Assembly (NCBI GenBank): GCA_020161145.1
Contig: JAIUPQ010000008.1
Span: 1 to 64,000 of the forward strand
Length of the DNA stretch: 64,000 nucleotides
Direction: 5' to 3'
Source: Pseudomonadota bacterium
GTDB taxonomy: Bacteria > Pseudomonadota > Gammaproteobacteria > Burkholderiales > Burkholderiaceae_C
In this document: positions 1 through 8,545 of the stretch, one piece after another
How the letters are laid out: every line of letters begins with the position of its first letter
How positions within the stretch are numbered: the stretch's first letter is position 1
Made by a program: the position numbers and the translations under genes
Notes under the pieces: model-generated
The model's database searches: none
The model's input: only the letters and a program-made list of their open reading frames with translations
Told to the model about the DNA's origin: nothing

Positions 1-348
1 TCGCCATTTAAAGAGGTACGTGAGCTGGGTTTAAAACGTCGTGAGACAGTTTGGTCCCTATCTTCCGTGGGCGCTGCAAGATTGAGAGAGCCTGCTCCTA
101 GTACGAGAGGACCGGAGTGGACGCACCGCTGGTGTATCGGTTGTCATGCCAATGGCATTGCCGAGTAGCTAAGTGCGGAAGAGATAACCGCTGAAAGCAT
201 CTAAGCGGGAAACTCGTCTCAAGATGAGTCTTGCCGGGGCCTTGAGCCCCCTGAAGGGTCGTTCTAGACCAGGACGTTGATAGGCTGGGTGTGGAAGCGC
301 AGTAATGCGTTAAGCTAACCAGTACTAATTGCCCGTGCGGCTTGACCC
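1..348 (+). rRNA. rrl: 23S ribosomal RNA, 3' end (partial)
   Basis: The window opens inside a large-subunit rRNA gene. The sarcin-ricin loop core AGTACGAGAGGACC is readable at about 100-113, followed by the conserved 3' domain and the terminal segment ending near CGGCTTGACCC. The 5' part lies outside the window. The exact 3' end is placed by analogy with other 23S genes and may be off by a few bases. Confidence 0.97.
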
Positions 349-478
349 TATAACTTTGACGACCTCGTCAAGGACTTAGAGTAAACCGTTGTGACCCAAC
401 CGGTTACGCAATCATCCCCGATTCGATTCTTTGAATTCGCCTAGCTGCACTTCAATAAGCAGCACGGCAGCCAGTTAA

Positions 479-592
479 GCCTGATGACCATAGCGAGGTG
501 GCACCACCCCTTCCCATCCCGAACAGGATCGTGAAACGCCTCTGCGCCGATGATAGTGCGGATTCCCGTGTGAAAGTAGGACATCGTCAGGC
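479..592 (+). rRNA. rrf: 5S ribosomal RNA
   Basis: A segment of about 114 nt begins GCCTGATGACCATAGCGAGG and ends with the complementary CATCGTCAGGC, closing helix I. It contains the conserved loop segment TTCCCATCCCGAACAGG. It follows the 23S 3' end by about 130 nt, the normal 23S-5S order. The spacer holds no tRNA that I can see. Confidence 0.96.
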
Positions 593-601
593 TAATATTC
601 G

Positions 602-634
602 AAACCCCGAGTCCGCAAGGCTCGGGGTTTTTTC
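602..634 (+). terminator. Rho-independent terminator of the rrn operon
   Basis: AAACCCCGAG and CTCGGGGTTT pair around a short GC-containing loop, followed by a T-run. It lies immediately after the 5S gene. The next gene is on the opposite strand and ends at 644, so the A-rich side may also serve that operon. Confidence 0.93.
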
Positions 635-643
635 TTGTGCGTT

Positions 644-1810
644 TCAGCCAGCCTTTAAATGGTCGACCAGTTGCTGCACGGCCGCATTGGGCTGACCTGG
701 AATGGACAGCGGCCAAGCGCGTGGCGCCGGGCGAGGTGCCAGGAGGCACTGGCGTATGTCGTTCAGCAAGGTGCCGGGGCGGGTGCCGACGGGGCCCCCC
801 ATGAGCTGGGCCAGGCGCCAGGCGTTTTGGGGCTGATCGTAGGCGCTGGGCATGACGAGCTGATGCACTCCCGCCCGCAAGCCCTGCGCGATGGCGCCAA
901 TGCCGCCGTGATGGACGAAGACCTTGGCCGCCTCCAGCAGGCTGGGCAGATGCGCTCGAGGTGTCTCGGGCGCCAGCAGGCGACAGGCCGTGCCCTGGGC
1001 CGCCAGTGCTTCACTGGCGGCGCACATGGCTTGGGCGGCGGGCGTGGCCACGGAGCCGGGGTAGAGCACCACCTCACCCCGGTCCTGACCGGCAGGCGAG
1101 CCGGCGTCGTACAGCGGGAAGCCGCACAGCCAGAACCCAGGTGGCACATCGCCGGGTGGCGCGGCAAACTCGGGAGGCCACAGTCCGCATGATGGCTGGC
1201 CCCGGTGCAACCAGTCGCCAAACACCGACCCAACCAAAGGCGGCAGCGCCTGATTGCGACGCCAGACATTGAGCGTCGCGCGGGCCATGGGCTCCAGTCG
1301 CCAGGCGTCCAAACCTTGCCACAGCCAGTGACGGGCGCGGGTGGGTAGCCAGTCGGGTGCGTGGTAAGGGCCCAGAAACATGGGCGTCGCGACACTGCGC
1401 AGGCTGGTGGGTGCGGTGTGGGCCAGCGTCAGACGCAGAGGCCAACGGTCGGCGGCCAGGCGTGCGCCTATGGCCAGTGGGGAGGCCAGCACACGCAGGG
1501 CGCCAGTTTTCCGGCTCAGTGCGCCCAGCAGCTGGGTGCTGGGCTCGATGGACGGCACCACCAGATGACGCCACAGCACACCCAAACCCCGAATGGGGTG
1601 CCACAGGTCGGGGTGAGCCAGGGTGCGCGCCTCGTCCTCGGCGGTGGCGATGGCCGCGAAACGCACGCCCTGTGCCCGAACCTCGGCTTCATGAGAGGCC
1701 TGGCTGGCCAGCAACACGTCGGTGCCCTGTTCGTGCAGAGCCCGCGCCACGGCCAAAAAGGGGTGGAGGTCGCCGGCGCTGCCCAGCGTCATGATGACGA
1801 TCTTCACCAT
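644..1810 (-). CDS. Glycosyltransferase family 1 (UGT/MGT-like)
   Basis: 388 aa. The start is the ATG overlapping the upstream stop (ATGGTGA); an upstream in-frame ATG would bury the protein in the neighbouring gene. The N-terminus MVKIVIMTLGSAGDLHPF is the typical acceptor-domain start of GT1 enzymes. HHGGIGA at about 300-306 and DQPQNAW at about 325-331 match the C-terminal nucleotide-sugar site (the HHGG...DQ pattern of rhamnosyl-, sterol- and macrolide-type enzymes). It would transfer a sugar from an NDP-sugar to a small hydrophobic acceptor. It is the last gene of a coupled operon with a P450 and two hydrolase-like proteins, so the acceptor may be the P450 product; that is inference, and the substrate cannot be read from the sequence. 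Confidence 0.85.
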   Translation of the reverse strand: MVKIVIMTLGSAGDLHPFLAVARALHEQGTDVLLASQASHEAEVRAQGVRFAAIATAEDEARTLAHPDLWHPIRGLGVLWRHLVVPSIEPSTQLLGALSRKTGALRVLASPLAIGARLAADRWPLRLTLAHTAPTSLRSVATPMFLGPYHAPDWLPTRARHWLWQGLDAWRLEPMARATLNVWRRNQALPPLVGSVFGDWLHRGQPSCGLWPPEFAAPPGDVPPGFWLCGFPLYDAGSPAGQDRGEVVLYPGSVATPAAQAMCAASEALAAQGTACRLLAPETPRAHLPSLLEAAKVFVHHGGIGAIAQGLRAGVHQLVMPSAYDQPQNAWRLAQLMGGPVGTRPGTLLNDIRQCLLAPRPAPRAWPLSIPGQPNAAVQQLVDHLKAG

Positions 1811-2964
1811 GGCGGGGGGCCACCCAGCAATTGGAAGCGGGTGAAACCGGTGGCGCTTGTTTCTGGCGCAAAGCGGGTGCGCAGTGTCTGTGGCCCGGCC
1901 GTGGCGGCAAAGTAGTCCCACGTTCCTGGGCGCTGGCCGGCCATCACGTACTGAAAATGGCAGCCATAGCGGTCGCGCTTGAGGGCGGCGTAGCGGTCTG
2001 CATCGAACAACTGGGCGAACCGGGGGTTGACCAGGGTGGGGGTGGGCGCGGCGGCGAGTTCAAGGCCGGCATGCCAGGTGGGCGATACCAGAGCCATACA
2101 ACAGGCGTCGGGGGGGGCGCTGACGTCCACCCAGGTCAACCCATCCGCACGGGCCAACGCCACCAACTCGGCGCGAAAGGCGTGGGCCGTGGGCTGCTGG
2201 CTGAGCATCTGGGTGCAATGGCCCAGGGTCAGCAAACTCAGACGGGTGCCGGGCCGGCCTTGCAAGGCACGGGCCGCCGTCAGCATGGCCAGCATGGCGC
2301 CAGAGCTATGACCGACCACCAGCACCTCGTCGGCGGGCGCGGTCTGCAACACGGCAGCCAGGTGCGCCGACCAGGCGTTCACCCGCGCGTCCAGTGCAGG
2401 TGTCTGGCCGCGTCCCTGCCGCACCAGCATGGCCATGCTGCGCATCAGCCAGGGCAGGTGGGCGCGCGCAACCAGTCGCCACGCCAGCGCGATGCCGACC
2501 AGCGCCAATCCACCCGCCAACCAAGGCGTCGCCATGGCCAGCAAGCCCAGGCCCGCGCCGCCCAGCATGGCCGCCACCAGCAACAGGCTGGGCAACCCCA
2601 AGGCCAGAAAGGCGGGCCACGACGTTCTGAGCGTGCGCCACATGATGCCGTCGCGCCACAAATGCCAACTGGCAAGCGCGGTCGCACGCAACACCCCCCA
2701 AGGCCCACGCGCCCAATGCGCCCGCACGATGTCGTCCCAGCGCAGACACTCGAAGCGGGTCTCCGTTGCCACGCCGTCCATCTCGGCCCGCACGGTCCAG
2801 GCGTCGCACCAGTCGTTGGCCCGCTCGCGGGGGCCCACCTGCAACCGGTAGCCACCCACGGCGGCCTGGCGAGCACCCTCCTCCGCGTAGCGCCGGTGCG
2901 TCAACGCCGGGCTGCGCGGGTCGAACCCGCCCACGTACAGCACGTGACGGCGCCGCACCTGCAT
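1804..2964 (-). CDS. Membrane-associated alpha/beta-hydrolase-like protein (paralogue 2)
   Basis: 386 aa. I cannot name a family. The N-terminus has VLYVGGFDPRSP, then a conserved LRWDD segment near 75-79, hydrophobic stretches at about 116-165 (probably two to three membrane helices), then VLVVGHSSGAM with a nucleophile-elbow-like GHSSG (Ser220). The C-terminal part has WVDVSAP and RDRYGCHFQY. The 4681-5802 protein has the same order of elements, so the two are paralogues flanking the P450. A serine-hydrolase or acyltransferase role is inferred from the elbow only. The start is the ATG 2 nt after the upstream gene's stop; the longer reading frame has a low-complexity, shadow-like N-terminus. 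Confidence 0.75.
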   Translation of the reverse strand: MQVRRRHVLYVGGFDPRSPALTHRRYAEEGARQAAVGGYRLQVGPRERANDWCDAWTVRAEMDGVATETRFECLRWDDIVRAHWARGPWGVLRATALASWHLWRDGIMWRTLRTSWPAFLALGLPSLLLVAAMLGGAGLGLLAMATPWLAGGLALVGIALAWRLVARAHLPWLMRSMAMLVRQGRGQTPALDARVNAWSAHLAAVLQTAPADEVLVVGHSSGAMLAMLTAARALQGRPGTRLSLLTLGHCTQMLSQQPTAHAFRAELVALARADGLTWVDVSAPPDACCMALVSPTWHAGLELAAAPTPTLVNPRFAQLFDADRYAALKRDRYGCHFQYVMAGQRPGTWDYFAATAGPQTLRTRFAPETSATGFTRFQLLGGPPPW

Positions 2965-2966
2965 GG

Positions 2967-3311
2967 TCAGAAAATCGTCTGCCGGTGCAGGCCTTTGGCC
3001 AGCATCAGGTCCACCAGGGGTTGCTCGCGCTTGTTGGCGCGCTGGCAATGGCCGTGCTGGAAATGGTCGGTCACCCAGATCACCCACTGCGCCCAGCGCC
3101 GGTGCCGGTCGCGCCAGGCATGCGAGGAGACGGACTCCCAGGCATAGCCGTCAAACAGCGTGGCGTTGACGAAGTGGTCCAGCGCCCGCACTCCGGCGCG
3201 GCCGCGCTCGGCCCGGCCGAACAGCCCTACCCAGCACAGCACCAGATAGCCCATCAACGCCATGGGCACCACCACCGCCATCAGCAAAAAGCCGGACAGA
3301 CGCTCTTTCAT
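2967..3311 (-). CDS. Small membrane protein of unknown function
   Basis: 114 aa. One or two N-terminal hydrophobic segments (about 6-32: LLMAVVVPMALMGYLVLCWV) precede a charged cytosolic-looking tail. The tail carries LDHFVNATLF, WESVSSHAWR and DHFQHGHC. This D-N-E-VSSxAWR-HC pattern reminds me of small proteins seen in phage and mobile regions, but I cannot confirm a family. Its ATG overlaps the P450 stop and its stop lies 2 nt before the next start, so it is translationally coupled on both sides. Confidence 0.7.
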   Translation of the reverse strand: MKERLSGFLLMAVVVPMALMGYLVLCWVGLFGRAERGRAGVRALDHFVNATLFDGYAWESVSSHAWRDRHRRWAQWVIWVTDHFQHGHCQRANKREQPLVDLMLAKGLHRQTIF

Positions 3312-4684
3312 CGCGGCGCCACGTAAAGCCAGATGCCGTCGCCGGAGCGTATCGTCAACCGCCCCACCGGCGTGGGCACGCGGCCGGGCACCGGCCTGAC
3401 CTGGAAGTGCCGTGCCACCACGGCCAGCACCAGCGTGGCCTCTTGCAGCGCAAACGCCGCGCCGATGCAGATGCGCGGGCCCAGGCCAAAGGGCAGATAG
3501 GCCTGGCGCACCGAATCCTTGGCGCTGACGGCGTCGTCGGGTTCGTCGCGCGTGAAGCGGTCGGGGTCGAACTCGTCGGGGCGTGCCCAGAGCTGGCGAT
3601 GGCGGTGGATCAACCAGGGTGCCACCACCACCGAGGCCCCGGCCTTGACCGTCTTGTCGCGCATGGTGCAGGTCTGGCTGGCCGTGCGCACAAAAAACCC
3701 CACCGGTGGAAACAGCCGCAGCGCCTCGCGGAACACGTTGCGCGACAGCTTCAACTGGGTCATCGCCCCCGGGTCGGTGGCCACCGCATCCAGCCAGGTG
3801 TCGGCCTCAGCGGCCAGCCGCGCCTGCACATCGGGTGCATTGGCGAGCAGATGCAGCGACCAGGCCAGCGCGCTGGCAGAGGTCTCGTGCCCGGCCAGAA
3901 ACAGCATGGCCACCTGATCGACCAATTCGTCAAAACCGAACGCCTGCTGCGCCAGCAGCGCACTCAGGATGTCGTCATGGGCGTCGGGCTGGCCGGCCTG
4001 CGCCGCCTCGAAACGCGGCCGGATCAACGTGGCGATCAGGTTGCGGATCTCGGCCGCAGGCTGGCGGCTCTTGCGCACCTGCCACCAGGGCCGCAGCCAC
4101 CGGAGGCCAAAGAACGCCGGCATCAAAATGCGCGGGGCAATGGCCTGGTAGCGTGTGAACGCCTCGAACACCTGCCGCGCACCGGCACTGTCCAGGGGCT
4201 GCGAGATGATGGTGCGCAAAATCGTATCGGCCGCCACATGGGTCATCTCCACCTCGGCGTCCAGGGGCTGCCCGGGCGGCAGCGCTGCCAGGCGCGCGCG
4301 CATGGCCTCGGCCGCCTCCCACATGCGACCAAACACGCGCTTGACGCGCGCCGCCTCGAAGGCCGGGTCCATCAGCGCCCGCTGGCGCGCCCAGGCCGGG
4401 CCATTGGTGGTGAAGATGCTGTCGCCCAGCAGCGGCCGCAGCGCCTGGGCCAGCATCTCGTGCTTGGGAAACTGCGCCCACTCGCTCACCATCACCCGCC
4501 GCACCAGCGGGGGCTCGTTGACCATATAGGCATGGGCACCGGGGATGCGCACCTCGCCCATCTTCATCGTGTAGCTGCGGGCAAACAGGCCATTCAGCAT
4601 CGAGTGGCGCTTGCGCAGAAACAGCGTCAACAGGCCCAGGCGGCTGCGCACGGGTGGCGGATAGTGGGGGCAAAAACGCGTCAT
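3308..4684 (-). CDS. Cytochrome P450
   Basis: 458 aa, normal length for a bacterial P450. Diagnostic motifs are all present: I-helix AGHETS (about 264-269), K-helix ExxR as EALR (320-323), and the heme loop FGLGPRICIG (399-408) with Cys406 as the iron ligand. There is no fused reductase or N-terminal anchor, so it needs separate redox partners, and none is encoded nearby. The start is the ATG overlapping the upstream stop (ATGA); the 70 residues further upstream are Arg/Pro-rich shadow sequence. The motif spacing resembles self-sufficient-type or CYP4/CYP110-like fatty-acid hydroxylases more than CamA-dependent enzymes, but substrate and subfamily are not determinable by eye. Confidence 0.95.
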   Translation of the reverse strand: MTRFCPHYPPPVRSRLGLLTLFLRKRHSMLNGLFARSYTMKMGEVRIPGAHAYMVNEPPLVRRVMVSEWAQFPKHEMLAQALRPLLGDSIFTTNGPAWARQRALMDPAFEAARVKRVFGRMWEAAEAMRARLAALPPGQPLDAEVEMTHVAADTILRTIISQPLDSAGARQVFEAFTRYQAIAPRILMPAFFGLRWLRPWWQVRKSRQPAAEIRNLIATLIRPRFEAAQAGQPDAHDDILSALLAQQAFGFDELVDQVAMLFLAGHETSASALAWSLHLLANAPDVQARLAAEADTWLDAVATDPGAMTQLKLSRNVFREALRLFPPVGFFVRTASQTCTMRDKTVKAGASVVVAPWLIHRHRQLWARPDEFDPDRFTRDEPDDAVSAKDSVRQAYLPFGLGPRICIGAAFALQEATLVLAVVARHFQVRPVPGRVPTPVGRLTIRSGDGIWLYVAPR

Positions 4685-5802
4685 GGCGAGGGTGGGGTGT
4701 GAGGCAGGGCGTTGGGGCGGGCGACTTGCGCCACGATATCCCAGCCGCCCGGCAGGTCGGGGGCGTGCAGGTACTGCATGTGCAGCGCATGGCGGTCGCG
4801 TCGGAGCGCCGCGTAGTGCGCCGGCGTCAGCGCGGCGTGAAAGCGCGGTGAGCGCGCCCAGCATTCGGCGGCCCCCGCCGGCGCGCCGGACCACGGCGGC
4901 AGGCCGGCCAGCGCGGCCCAGTCGGCGGGGGCACTCACGTCCAGCCAGGTCAGGCCCTGCAGGGCGGTCAGCGTGGCCACATCGGCGCGGCCGGCCGTGC
5001 CGGCCGCGCGGGCCGTGCCCAACGGCAACGTCTGGCCCAGTGTCACCAGGCCCAGGGTCGGGCCCCGGCTGCCCAGCCAGGGTGCCAGCCGCTGGGCCCG
5101 CGCCAGCACGGCGGCGGCCCAGTTGCTGCCCACGCTGTGACCCACCAGCATCAGCTCGTCGGCATCACCGGCCTCGGCCGCTGCCACCACGGTGCGGGCC
5201 ATGGCGTCCAGCCGGGCGTTGAGCGCGGCATCCCGCCCTCGGGCCAGGGCATCGGTCACCTCCAGCAGCCCCAGCATCCAGGCAGCCCGCACGGGCTTGG
5301 CCGTGACCGCCAGCAGCGTCAGCGCCGCTGTCGCGGCCAGCCCCACTGCGGCTGCGACAGGCAGCCCCAGCAGGCTGGCCAGCAGGCCAGTCACCCCACC
5401 TGCCAGCACGCAGGCGGTCAACAACGCCAGGGGCACCAGGCCCATCAACAAGCCTGGGCGGGCATGGCGCCAGAGCGTGCGCATATAGGCCCCATCGGGC
5501 AGCGCACGGCCGTACACCCGCGCTGCATGGCGCAGCAGGCCAGCCAGACCCGCAGGTGAGCGCGCGCGCACCACATCGTCCCAGCGCAACACGGCGTAGC
5601 GTGTGGCCCAACTGCCGTCGGCGTCCGTCCAGGTCATGGGCCACCAATCCTCCAGCGTGTCCACTGCGGTGCGTGTGCCCATGGTTGCGTGGGCGCCGTC
5701 GGCCGGTCGCCGAGCGACCGCCGCGCGCATCAGCCGGTGGTAGTGGCGTGGGCTGCGCGCATCGAAGCCACCAATGAAGTAGACACGCCGGTGCCAATGC
5801 AT
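4681..5802 (-). CDS. Membrane-associated alpha/beta-hydrolase-like protein (paralogue 1)
   Basis: 373 aa. It shares with the 1804-2964 protein the N-terminal VYFIGGFDARSP, a VLRWDDVVRA block (about 71-80), hydrophobic helices at about 117-168, the elbow LVGHSVGSN (Ser223), TWLDVSAP, and a C-terminal RRDRHALHMQY. The invariant Ser and the His near the C-terminus are compatible with a Ser-His catalytic pair, but the acid residue is not assigned. It is translated just upstream of the P450 with an ATGA overlap. The family is not recognised; the duplication around a P450 is the notable point. Confidence 0.75.
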   Translation of the reverse strand: MHWHRRVYFIGGFDARSPRHYHRLMRAAVARRPADGAHATMGTRTAVDTLEDWWPMTWTDADGSWATRYAVLRWDDVVRARSPAGLAGLLRHAARVYGRALPDGAYMRTLWRHARPGLLMGLVPLALLTACVLAGGVTGLLASLLGLPVAAAVGLAATAALTLLAVTAKPVRAAWMLGLLEVTDALARGRDAALNARLDAMARTVVAAAEAGDADELMLVGHSVGSNWAAAVLARAQRLAPWLGSRGPTLGLVTLGQTLPLGTARAAGTAGRADVATLTALQGLTWLDVSAPADWAALAGLPPWSGAPAGAAECWARSPRFHAALTPAHYAALRRDRHALHMQYLHAPDLPGGWDIVAQVARPNALPHTPPSP

Positions 5803-5803
5803 G

Positions 5804-6739
5804 TCAGTGGCGTGTGGCTACACGCAAGGTGTCGCCCTGTTGCACCACCCAGCCGTCGTGCAGCAGCCGCTGCACCAGCTCGTCGGTCCAGGCGGCCAGG
5901 TCGCGCTGCCCCAGGCGCCGGGCCATCTGCTGAAAGACGGGGGTGGCCTGGAGATCGGCCTGCAGGGCGGCGCGCGAGGGGGCGGTGCGCGCCATCAACG
6001 CGAACATCAGCAGTGCCCGCGCCGCATGCGCGTCGTGCCGGCGGGGCTCGGCTTCGAACTGATCCAGCCGTCTGCGGCTGGCGGCCAGGGCCGAGGTCAC
6101 GTCGGCAAACGCCGGGCCGTGGCCCGGAATGACCCAGCGCGGGGCCAGTTGCTCGATCAGGTCGAGCGTGGCCCGCGTCGGCGCGAAGCCGTCAGCGTCG
6201 TCCAACTCGGGAAAGATGATGGCCAGCCGCGCCTGCCACAGCGCGTCGCCCGCAATCAGCGTGCGCGATGCCGGCTCCCACAGCAGCACGGCATGCGGGT
6301 CATGGCCTGGGGCGGCGTGGATCTGCCAGGGGTGCCCGCCCAGCAGCAGCGTGGCACCCGGTGCCAGGCCATGATCGGCGGTGAAGGGAGGGCAGTGCTG
6401 ATGCACGCGGGCATAACCCAGTGCCCAGGTGTCCCAGGTGCGCACGGCGGCCAGCGAGGCCTGGGGTACGCAGGTTTGCACGTCAGGCCAGGCCTGTTGC
6501 AGCCGCTGGTTGCCGCCGCAATGGTCGGCATGCAGATGGGTGTTGACGATGCGCACCAACGGCGCCGCGCCCAGCGCGTGGCGCACCAGGGCCAACGTGG
6601 TGTCGGCGTGGGTCACATAGCCGGTGTCCACCACCGTCGCCGGACTGTCGGGGGCGGCGGCAAACACGATCTGATTGGCGCTGAGCCAGTCGCGCTCAAT
6701 CAGCGTCAGGCCCAGCGCGGCAAAAGGTGGCATCGGCAT
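5804..6739 (-). CDS. MBL-fold metallo-hydrolase
   Basis: 311 aa. The zinc motif THLHADH (about 67-73) is the classic HxHxDH, followed by GGN, a metal-ligand region GHDPHAV, GDALW, and a downstream PGHGPAF carrying another histidine. A C-terminal helical extension with many Arg resembles the winged-helix tail of LACTB2-like members. It is a probable hydrolase of a thioester, lactone or phosphoester. It is the first gene of the six-gene minus-strand operon, ending 1 nt before the next ATG. Start: MPMPPF has two candidate ATGs (6739 and 6733); the longer is given. Confidence 0.85.
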   Translation of the reverse strand: MPMPPFAALGLTLIERDWLSANQIVFAAAPDSPATVVDTGYVTHADTTLALVRHALGAAPLVRIVNTHLHADHCGGNQRLQQAWPDVQTCVPQASLAAVRTWDTWALGYARVHQHCPPFTADHGLAPGATLLLGGHPWQIHAAPGHDPHAVLLWEPASRTLIAGDALWQARLAIIFPELDDADGFAPTRATLDLIEQLAPRWVIPGHGPAFADVTSALAASRRRLDQFEAEPRRHDAHAARALLMFALMARTAPSRAALQADLQATPVFQQMARRLGQRDLAAWTDELVQRLLHDGWVVQQGDTLRVATRH

Positions 6740-6787
6740 GGACGGATTGTCGTCGCTGGGCCGCAGCCAGCCCACTACCATCGGGCC

Positions 6788-7666
6788 ATGACGCCCCAGG
6801 CCCAGCCCAACCCGCAGCGCCGCATGGCCTGCCTGAGCCTCGCGTTGTGGGTGAGTGGGGCGGTGGTGCTGGTTTGGCGCGGGGCGGCGCAGTGGCTGCC
6901 GCTGTGGCTGGCGCTGGCCCTGCTGGCCAATCCGCTGGGCTTGCTGGTGTGCGGGCTGTTGGCGCGGCGGTTCACGCCGCTGCCCTGGGCCGTGTCGGCG
7001 CGTGCCTGGTGGCGGGAGGCGACGTTGGCGGTGCAGGTGTTCGGCTGGCAGCAGCCTTGGCGGGCGGAGGTCCACCCCGATCTGCTGCCTCCTGGCGGTG
7101 GCCGTGGCGTGGTGCTGGTGCACGGCCTGTTTTGCAACCGCGGCTTCTGGAACCACTGGCTGCCCCGACTGCGTGCGCGCGGCACGCCCCATGTGGCGAT
7201 CACGCTGGCGCCGATGTTGGGCGATATGGACCACCACCTGCCGGCCATTGCCGCCGCCGTGGCGCGCGTGGCGGCCGCCACGGGCCAGCCGCCTTTGCTG
7301 GTGGGTCACAGCATGGGCGGGTTGGTCATCCGGGCGTGGTTGCGCCAGGCCGGCGAGTCGGCCCGGGTGCACGGTGTGGTCACGTTGGGCACGCCGCATC
7401 AGGGTGCCTGGTTGGCGCGGCTGTCGCCGCCCTGGCGCGGTGTGTGTCAGTTGCGACCGGGTAGCGCCTGGTTGGCTGCGCTGGCGGCGCAGCCGCAAGC
7501 GGCGCGCTTCGTGTGCATCTACAGCGATGCCGACCAAGTGGTGTTCCCGCCTGCCTCGGCCGTGCTGCCAGGGGCGCAGGCCTGCTTGCTGGCTGGTGTG
7601 CCCCATGTGGGGCTGGCCCACGACGAGCGCGCATGGCAGTTGGTGGTGACGCAGCTGGACGGCTGA
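6788..7666 (+). CDS. Alpha/beta-hydrolase (triacylglycerol-lipase-like)
   Basis: 292 aa. The first ~60 residues contain two hydrophobic helices (about 15-33 and 36-59), so the protein is probably membrane anchored. The hydrolase domain follows: oxyanion-hole VHGLF (111-115), nucleophile elbow GHSMGG (Ser175), Asp in YSDADQVV, and His in GVPHVGL. This order fits esterases and lipases of the PGAP1/LipA-like type. It is divergent from the P450 operon with about 48 bp between starts, so the two may share a promoter region. The functional link is only positional. Confidence 0.85.
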   Translation: MTPQAQPNPQRRMACLSLALWVSGAVVLVWRGAAQWLPLWLALALLANPLGLLVCGLLARRFTPLPWAVSARAWWREATLAVQVFGWQQPWRAEVHPDLLPPGGGRGVVLVHGLFCNRGFWNHWLPRLRARGTPHVAITLAPMLGDMDHHLPAIAAAVARVAAATGQPPLLVGHSMGGLVIRAWLRQAGESARVHGVVTLGTPHQGAWLARLSPPWRGVCQLRPGSAWLAALAAQPQAARFVCIYSDADQVVFPPASAVLPGAQACLLAGVPHVGLAHDERAWQLVVTQLDG

Positions 7667-7682
7667 ACCACCGGTTTGGGGC

Positions 7683-8504
7683 TCACTCGTCCAACTCGGC
7701 CAGCAGCCGGCGCGCGGGCGCCTCGCCCAGATTCAGCAGCGCGGCAATGGCCGTCACGTCATCAGGGATGGCGGCATTGCCCCAACCCTGGGCGGTGTGC
7801 CGCGCCAGGCGCACGGCCAACGTGACCAGACGCTCTTGCGGGCCGGCCTGGTCGGCGTCGGCCGTGGCCCGCACCAGCACGTCGGGCAGGTGCCAGCGGC
7901 GCATCAACACCTGCTGGATTTCGGTCAGCGTGGTGCCCAGTACCGCGCGTTGGGCGGTCTGGCTGCGCAGCGTGGCGTCGGCATCCAGTTGGGCGCGAAC
8001 GGCCAGCGCGGTGTCGGGGGCATGGCACCACAGCAGCATCTCGGCCAGATCGTGCAACAGCGCGGCTTCGTACAGCAGCCCGGCGTCCGGATCCAGCCGG
8101 TGCGAGGCAAAACCCAGCGCGAAGTGGCCGGCGCGCCGGGCCCGTGTCAACACCTCGCGCAGGCCGGCCAAGGCATCGGGCCGCGCGGCCAGGCTGTCTT
8201 CCACTGAGGTGGGTGTGCCCAGCGCCGCGAAAAAGGGCGAGATGCCCAACAGCACCAGCGCCTCGCGGGTGGTTTCCACGTCGGTCTGGCGGCGGCTGCC
8301 ATGGGCTTTGGCCGTGTGAGACAGCAGCTTGAGCGTCATCAGCGGATCGGCCGCGATCACCTCTTCCAGGCAGCGCACGTCCACGGCGTCCTCATGCTCG
8401 CGCCACAACGCCAACTCCTGCACCGTGGCGTGCAGCACCGGGATGTCGGCGGCTTCAAGGTGGCGTACCCAGCCGGCCAGATCACTAGGAGGGCGCGTGG
8501 ACAT
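7683..8504 (-). CDS. HDOD domain-containing protein
   Basis: 273 aa. The whole chain matches an HDOD domain: VIAADPLMTLKLLSHTAKAH in the first third, EALVLLGISPFFAAL, then AALLHDLAEMLL in the middle, where the HD-domain remnant sits, and a helical C-terminus. HDOD proteins are signalling or regulatory factors without a conserved nucleotide-hydrolase site. It is convergent with the lipase-like gene, 16 bp apart. No associated sensor domain is present. Confidence 0.85.
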   Translation of the reverse strand: MSTRPPSDLAGWVRHLEAADIPVLHATVQELALWREHEDAVDVRCLEEVIAADPLMTLKLLSHTAKAHGSRRQTDVETTREALVLLGISPFFAALGTPTSVEDSLAARPDALAGLREVLTRARRAGHFALGFASHRLDPDAGLLYEAALLHDLAEMLLWCHAPDTALAVRAQLDADATLRSQTAQRAVLGTTLTEIQQVLMRRWHLPDVLVRATADADQAGPQERLVTLAVRLARHTAQGWGNAAIPDDVTAIAALLNLGEAPARRLLAELDE

Positions 8505-8545
8505 GCGGCACTTATCGGCGCGCCATCCGCCACCTTGATGGGCAC

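Noticed and set aside
1831-3147. 438-aa plus-strand frame over the hydrolase-like gene
   Set aside because: Antisense to 1804-2964, which has conserved elements shared with its paralogue; the plus-strand frame is Gln/His/Arg-rich shadow.
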